From Siphonodentalium dalli (taxonomy: Eukaryota > Mollusca > Scaphopoda > Gadilida > Siphonodentaliidae), in contig CP136064.1 of the NCBI GenBank assembly GCA_032622095.1, positions 178,080,247-178,144,246 of the forward strand: a stretch of 64,000 nt of DNA. The letters are read 5' to 3'. Shown here one piece after another: positions 1 through 8,000 of this stretch. Each line of letters opens with the position of its first letter. Positions within the stretch are counted from its first letter, which is position 1. A program made the position numbers and the translations under genes. The notes beneath the pieces were generated by a model. It worked only from the letters and a program-made list of their open reading frames with translations, was not told where the DNA came from and did not search any database.

Positions 1-1200
1 ATATCTCAGCCATGGATTATCGGATCTCGATGAAATTTGGTATGCAGGTTTGGCATCATGAAGGCTTTCAAAAGAGGGTTCATTGATGTTGTTCACATTT
101 TCCATTCAAGATTATCCCTCTTACTTTATCTGAAAATGTTGGATTTCTGTTCGTCGTTTGTTAGAATTGTCAAGTAATTTGATCTTTCATCACATTGTTT
201 TTCACAATTTGGTGTCCGACCTGCCCATATTTCAATTTTCACCATGGTGGTATCTCATCACCCGTGGTGCAACCTCCTGTTTGATTCACATTTCATAATA
301 ATATCTAACAATGGATAATCATCTGACCATTTCTGAAATCAATTAATCACTGACTCCCCAGACCGTGCTAATTTCCCACCATTTACAAGTTGAGTGTTAA
401 TCAGTGTGCACAGTGACTCCAGCATTCATGCTCTCATGCAAATGCACACTGACGTACATTCCAGTTAACCATTTTAAGCTTTAAAACAATGCATGTCGTG
501 CGAGTATCATGATACATAAAAGAATATATTCAACCGCAGTAATATTAAAACGGCGCCTATATTAACACATCAAAGCTTCTTTTAGGCATTGTGTGGAGAG
601 TTCAAACTATGGCTGTAAAAATATGCCTCAATCTTTTTCTGCTCAGTCCTGATCATTGACAAATATCTTCATTTAACGCAAACCAAAAAAGAACTTTGCC
701 ATACCTTGTTCTTATACCAATGATAAATATTGTGTAAATAGTATGTTATTGTTAAGTTTGTATGCTGTGTTATGTAAGCAAAAGCCAAATTATGTTACAG
801 TAGATTATGTAAAGAGTATGCGATAAGCAAAACCCTCAACACCGGGGAGACCTACCAATGGAACTGTACTTAAAACTGCCATCAAGTGGTTTACAACACA
901 CCAGTATAGCACTCACTAATCCTGGCCACTCAAGATTTCACTGTTGATTGGGTCACCGTGAATCACTCTCCTAAAAAACTGCCACCGTGTTGAGTGTTTT
1001 GTATATAAACAAACACTCAGCTCACAAAAAGTGTGTTTTGTGGATAATATCACATTTGTGCTATCATAATACTATGCAATTAGTATATTCTTGAGGACAT
1101 TTTCATAATGTTGTAAATGTAATTTCTAAATTATAACCTATTACGAAGGCCATCCATGCCTTTAAAGCAATTTTTGACACTTCGTTCAAAATGACACTCG

Positions 1201-1309
1201 GTGAGAGCTTTCCGATGAATGGCAACAAGCCATATTTCCGACTAAATCCTGAAAAAATTCCCATAATTCTGCTGTGGTTAGAGGGTCATATACATCGGGC
1301 ATTACTGTA
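1201..1309. repeat. Tc1/mariner-like foldback MITE, single arm
   Basis: One arm of the family whose complete form is at 11294-11470. It runs from the central GAGAGCTTTCCGATG region through CAAGCCATATTTCCGACTAA to an outer end GGGCATTACTG followed by TA. The opposite arm is missing. Confidence 0.7.
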
Positions 1310-1610
1310 TAGTAAGAATGGATATCCAGTTTACTATACATGTAAATCAGTGGCATCAAGTGTTTATTAATTTCCTGCTGTGCTCAACTAATATTTCTGT
1401 GAGAGTGGAACAAAAATAACCTAATTACCACCTTAATACTGTAACCTTTTCTATACTGAATAGATTATCCCACTCAGTTATAAAGTATAGATTGTAATGG
1501 TCTATTATTCATCTGGAGGGGTGTTCGGGAATATAAAGCAGATGGCAGACAATAAAAGTGCAGAAGGAGTCCTATTTTATTGGAGGGAAATGTTTGTGTG
1601 GGAACTATGC

Positions 1611-1804
1611 ATTAATGCCCTAAATTCATCGACTCCTTAACCACAGCAAGATTTAATCGGAAATATGGCTTGTTGCCATTCATTGGAAAGCTCTCAGTGA
1701 GAGCTTTCCGGTGCATGGCAACAAGCCATATTTCCAACTAAATCCTGAAAAATTACCCATAATTCTGCTGCTGTTAAGGATTCGATTATTTAGGGCATTA
1801 TTGT
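1611..1804. repeat. Tc1/mariner-like foldback MITE, both arms
   Basis: Two long inverted arms meet at GAAAGCTCTCAGTGAGAGCTTTC. The outer ends read ATTAATGCCCTAAAT on the left and TTTAGGGCATTATTG on the right. The arms carry several substitutions and small indels relative to the 11294-11470 copy, so this copy is older. It sits about 100 bp upstream of the exon at 1910. Confidence 0.75.
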
Positions 1805-1909
1805 ACTCATCAATAAGTATTTAGTATAGAAAGGGTTAATGCATCATACATGTAGTTGTTATTTTAATAAGTTACTCCTTTAATTCCTTGTTATCTTCTG
1901 CATCTGTAG

Positions 1910-2020
1910 GTGCTGTGTTATCCAGCTGATGAAACTGAATCAATTGCTAGTTCATCTGCTCCGAAGAAAAGCAAGGATGAGAAAGGAGGGAAGAAGAAAG
2001 ATGACAAAAAAGATGCTAAG
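1910..2020 (+). CDS. Exon a of the lysine-rich protein
   Basis: 111 nt, 37 codons, phase 0 at both ends. Acceptor is a pyrimidine-rich tract ending in CTGTAG; donor is AAG/GTAATA. Encodes VLCYPADETESIASSSAPKK followed by a K/D/G-rich tail ending DDKKDAK. Confidence 0.8.
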
Positions 2021-5000
2021 GTAATATTTTCTTGATAAATAGAAATATGTTGTGATCCATGTTTTTGGTAGGAAAATTACTATATGATTATAGATTTTGT
2101 TTTCACAATACATAAAGCATCAGACAAGTATTGGCATAGCTGAGATAGTGTTCATGAACATCGTAATATCAGTTATTTTCTTCAAATGACTTCTCAAAAA
2201 CAACTTGGTCAATGTTGTTTAAATTATCTGTCAAGGTTCACAGGTGTGATGTCACATTATTAATACTTATGCCCATCATTCAAAATATAACTGGGAATAG
2301 GTCTTAAATAGATTAATAAATAAAAAAATTATCATCATCACATTGTTGTCCATGTCCAGGATATTTGCCAGGACTATTAATAGCAAGAGAAATATGATGT
2401 GTCCTTGTACCATCTTTTTGGGACCATTTGTGAAATGTTTTGGGTCATTTTATGTTCCTCATGCACCCCCCCCCCCTCCCCTCACACCCCATCCATGGCA
2501 GTCTAACATTGCATTCAACAGCAACAACATTGCACGATATAGCAAAAAATAATGTTGATATATTCAGAGAGAGCAAGCATATAGCTTCGATATAGCGTTA
2601 TCATATTTTTGAAGGTTCATTATTGAGTAATCTGTTTTTCATTTTGCTGATAGTTGTGTGAACATTCTAGTCGCCATGGCATGATTGGCATCTCTCTCTT
2701 TTGAAAGATTTATGAATTCATTCTAAATGAAAAAATATCAAAAGTGCATTACGCTGACTTAAAATAAAAATAAAGTGCTCCAGTTTTAATAGTATAGTGT
2801 TTGACACACCTTCAGGCCGGACTTGGCTTAAGTATAATTAAAACTATGAGAATCAGACTACAGTAATACCCTAAATAGAGCTTTCTGATGAATGGCAACA
2901 AGCCATATTTCCGACTAAATCCTGAAAAGTTACCCATAATTCTTCTGTTGTTAAGGAGTAGATTATTTGGGCATTACTCTAGCTTGTAGACCAAATGTAG
3001 AATCATGTTCATAGGTTATTTATATTTTATTCTTTCAGCCTGCGAAGGATGACAAGAAGAAAAAGAAGAAAGAACCAGAACTGGATTTAAAAAGAATGCC
3101 ACCAACATTTACGACCCTGGCAACATTTAAGATACCACTCGATGAGTTTCTTGAAGGAGATTTTAATTTTCAATCAATATTCACAAAGGGTGATATAGAG
3201 CTGGCTACAACAATAAAAACTGTGGATACTGATCACCCAAGGAAGGTAATGCTTTATTCATGTCTGTGTTAATAAATCCACATCCAGCTGTTTATGTCAT
3301 TTGAGCTGTTTCTGACACTTTCATGTATAAATCTGGGTGAATTCAGACTTTGATGGTAATTAAGTGCTCTGCTGGGGTGTCCAAATTTTGTAAGCAAATA
3401 ATCTTGTTCAGTATAAACCGTTTTGGCCAATGTTGCATTCATCACATGGCTTGTTGCCATTCATCGGATTATTTAGGGCATTACTGTATGGATAATAACT
3501 GATTGGTTTTATTCAATGAAATAAATCCGCAATTTTTATTTAAAATCAGGGATTAAAGTGTATTGAAACACTTTTTTTGTGTGTGTTCAAGTTCACTCAG
3601 TATAAACATTACTCAACACAGGTTATTTTCATAATTTTGTATCAAAATTGTCAGAACACTTTATTTTTTATATAAATTATAAATATAGTAAATCCCATTG
3701 ATGGAATGCTCTTTGTTTATCAGTAATTAATTTACGATAAACAAAGAACTAAATATTTATATTTTTACGTAGTTCAGATTCAAGTATTTGCAAAAGGGTC
3801 TGATCTGTTTACATTTTTCTGATGAGTGTAGAGTCTTGACTATTGAATACATACTATGGAATTATTTTTGTAAATAAAACCGATAAGTTAGTATTCAAAC
3901 TCTATTTCCACTGGAAGAATGTATTAACCCTTTTAGTGCCAGGGGCCGATCTCATCGGCCCTAATTTATGGTCTGTAAAATCGGCCCTAAATTTTATTTG
4001 TTTTTTTAACTTTTTTTTTGGGTTGAATTTTTTTTAGTATGCTTAAGCATGCTATAGCGAATTTAAAAACAAACTGGATAAAACCTTAGGTGCATCTTAT
4101 AACCCAAAACTATCACCAAGTATTCATAATAATAATTTTGATGCCCATGAAAAATGTAATATTCCCTGGCACTAAACCTACAAAATACTGAAAGAGTTGG
4201 AGAATATAAGAATTTTTTTTTTAAATTGTAAAAAATATAACAAATGATGAAAAATTGTTAGGCCAATGCATTCTCTTATATATGCGAGGCGACCTATGGT
4301 CGACTCGCATATATAAGAGAATGCATTGGCACAGAGTATATGGGTTGATACAAAAATCGGACCTGGCACTCAAAGGGTTAATCAACTAAGATTTTAGAAA
4401 ATTCCAACCAGATTGATGGTACCATTTCTGAGAACACGTACATTATTTGAACTATCATTACCAACCAGATGGTAATGATTCCGTCCAAAATAGTCACTGC
4501 ATGTAATTCATTTATAGCAATGACAATGTTTTCTTGCTATGTGGATAAGGGGCCTCGGTGGCTCAGCCGTAAAGGGGTACAACTCCAGGCCAAGCCTGAA
4601 TTTAATTTTTTGCTCACCACCTGACAAATGTCAGGCACTAACACAGGTCTGTCTGACATTTTTAGAAATGCATCTGACATTTTGTCGAAAACGTTTTGCT
4701 TTTAAATTTGTTAAGAACATTCAACAAAAATTGAAGCTGAATTAGTGTATATCATTGATCAATCAAGTCACTATATTCTCTTTGCTAGAGTTAAGTAAAA
4801 CAGTAAATTAAATTATACTTAATATAATATTCATTGTTTATTAACCCTTTCTAGGCTTTCGTGACTGGAGCTTTCTGAAATTTAACAAAAACCCTGTGAT
4901 TTCCGTATTTTGTATTCTGAGAAATATGTTCTATATATAACTGTTGGGGAAATCTGACGAGCATTTTTAAAACTTCCGGTATAGTCAGGTATAGTTTGAC

Positions 5001-8000
5001 AAATTTAGATAGTTTTGTGTTTATTTTAATAGGAAATTAAAACATTGAATTTGTATATTTCTGACATATAACCTATAAGACAAGTTTGAAGTAAAATTCA
5101 CACATAAAATGCCGCCGGACATAACGGCAGACGCAAACTGAAAACCATCGGACATTTGGTAATTTGTATCGGACAATGTCCGTGTCCGGCCGCTTATATT
5201 CAGGCTTGCTCCAGGCCGTCTCGCCCTCCAGCGCTGGCGATAAGGGTTCAAATCCACATGTTTCCATCGTGGATTGTAACTTGAAATCGTTACCTGGTGG
5301 AGTTGCCAGTTACTCGCCAATGGCCGGTAGTTTACCGCACATTTTCGATGAGTTTATCAGCCATTGAAATCTCTGTTAGTTTAGCCGTAAGTGTGCGGAT
5401 GTCATGATATGGCCTTAGTTGCTGAAAGCGACATTAAACGCAATCAATCCTATGTGGATATAAAATTTATGAAAATAACTAATTTTGGCATCACTATCAG
5501 AGGAGTGTTCCAAGTTCACTTTCAACATCAGTTTAGTGAAATAAGCACATAGCATAGAGAGTAATTAATTGGTTCTGAGAATTATGTTAAATAATTCACG
5601 AGAGGCGAGAGATGTCGGCAAGAAACAAGTTAATGTCTCTCGCCTCGAGTGAATTATTTAACACAATTCTCGGAACCAATTGATTACTCTGTTTATTACA
5701 CTCCTGCATCAATTTTGTTCACCAAATATGATTAAAATACAAGAATTAATACATGAAGTTCCGATGTGGAGAAAGATCAACCATCGAAAATTCAGTCTAG
5801 ATCAGTAAGCGAGGTAACATCAATGACGTCACGAGAAATGACATAATTCACTAGTGACATTACCATTTTTAATTAACGGCGTTTTCAATGGAAATTGCGC
5901 ATAGGAGTGTAATAATTTCTGTGCTACGGAAATTGTAATGCATTTTTATTTGTGAGAAATAATCCACTGATTATCTGCACTGAAGTCATGTGGTATGTAC
6001 ATCCTCGCACACATATTGTTCATTATATCTGTAGGATGGAAAGAAGGGAAAAGATGACAAAAAGAAACCAGCTTCACCGAGGAAAGATAAGGGGAAAGAG
6101 AAAGGTAAATATGTTTAGGTCATAACATTTTGGGTGTTTATTCTGTTTAAGCGACTTCATTGGTTATACATTTCTGTGGATGGGTATCTCCAAAGTTGAT
6201 ATAGGCCAATTTTGGATCCTCCTTGTAAAATTTGCTTAAACCTTTCATGATGGGAGCTGCGCTTGAGCAGCATTAAAGACCCTGTGCCAGTGCATTCTCT
6301 TATTTATGCGAGTCTCCCATAGGGAGCCTCACATATATAAGACAATGCACTGACTTATAAGGTCAAAGTATATATTGTCAGGCCAATGTGTTCTCTTGTA
6401 TATGTGTGGCTCCCTATGGGAGACTCATATATAGAAGAGAATGCATTGGCACAGGGTATCTCCGTCAAAGTCATCTTGCCCACTGAACTATATGGTATAT
6501 TCACAAAATATTAACAAGGAAGGGTTAACAAACCCGGTACGAAAATTCTATGGTACATTTTATCCTGTTTCCTGACCTGTAACCTCTGATGACGTCATCT
6601 CCAAATGTCCATATAAGCTCTGTTGCCAGATCGCTTTTCCACTTTTTCCCTTGTTAACGGAAGGACACGAAGATAAGTCTTGATATTTGTTTTTTTTTGT
6701 GTTATACAAAAAACATTATCTCCGTTGATTATTATTTGTTGTGTGCACTTTACTACGCGTTGCTATACGTAATTTTGTCGTCCAATCCATGTTTTTAAAC
6801 AGACAAGTCCACATGAAACGAAACTTGTCGAAGGCATCTTTTATATTCTTTATATTATTTGTCACGGAACAGACGAATAATAGATGCACATTTGGATATG
6901 ACTAAGGACGCTCAGAATCTTTATAGCAAGAATCGATTGCACGCATGAGAGATTTTCTATGGTCGAAGCAAATTACCAGTGTGGCGGTTGCATAGTAACA
7001 GTATCACGAAATTCGGTGACTTACTTTCGGCCGTCTGACGGCTTGGTAAAATTGTAGCTACAATTTTATTTATAAGAGAAAGCAGTCGTAGTCAGGTGTA
7101 CAACTGACGGAAGCAGTATTAAAATCTTGTGAAACGGATGGTCAGGATATGCAATATATCCCGGATTGGTGTGGAAACTCTTTTCGTTTTTAAAGTTATT
7201 TTGTTTTCCAAATTTTAATAAATTCAAAATGGCATAATAATTATATTCGTCGACGAACGACAGAATGATATATGCACATTTGGATATGATTAACGACGCT
7301 CATCTTTATTGCAAGTATCTATTGCATACATGTGAAATGTATTCCGTGGTCCAATCGAGGCGTCACGTGCTCTGGCCTGTGCGATAACGGTATCATGAAA
7401 TTAGGTGACTTACTTTCGGCTTCTGACGGCTTCGTCGCTACAAGGTTTAGTTATACTACGAGTGAAAATTGACACTTGTCAATTATTTTTTCATTGTTGT
7501 TTCAACTTACGGTAACAAAATTGTGTTACAATATTGATTTCGTGCAAAACAATCGATTAGCTTACTGCCGTTCGTTGTCACAGCCAAGGTGCTTATCAAC
7601 ATAAAAATAACAGGTGTAGTTTTTTATTGTTAGCAATTGTCAGAACTCGGTCAGATACCAAGCTTGTCAGGCTGAAAGGTCTCATTCAAGATCTCTGAAT
7701 AAAGATCCGAATGCAAAATGCCGGCTTCCCCCCATTACAACACTTGTCCAGGTAGGTTGTCGGGGGTGCAGTACGATGCCCGATCGGGCACTGACATTAA
7801 TAGCTGACCCGTGTACACGCCTCGGGGTGTGCGCGTTAAAGAGAGTTACTGGAATCGCCACAGGGTTATAACGTTGCTCGGCCGTGGTAGCACCTGCACC
7901 CGTGCGTCTACAACCAGATGGTTCCTGCACTGTTATATATACAGATACGATGTAAGAAGAACCAGATCCAGAAGATCTTTCCCTGTAGCTCCCCTAGAGC

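Larger units (their letters stand above)
1..1909. other. Intron or upstream flank of the lysine-rich gene
   Basis: No coding region is supported here. The stretch is AT-rich and ends in a pyrimidine-rich tract and TAG acceptor directly before the exon at 1910, so at least its 3' part is intron. It holds two copies of the foldback MITE family (1201-1309 and 1611-1804). The first 60 bases include a phrase about a 'gatgaaatttggtatgcagg' type motif that is common in dispersed invertebrate repeats, but I cannot place it in a family. Confidence 0.6.
3246..6034 (+). other. Intron between exons b and c
   Basis: GT..AG intron of 2.8 kb made largely of mobile-element relics: a truncated foldback MITE at 3444-3489, a piggyBac-like MITE at 3925-4381, a SINE split by a hAT-like MITE at 4548-5449, and a hairpin plus inverted-repeat element at 5558-5915. 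No coding frame in it is credible. Confidence 0.75.

Noticed and set aside
5021-5367. Overlapping open frames of 64-99 codons
   Set aside because: They lie across the MITE/SINE junction and are translated repeat sequence.
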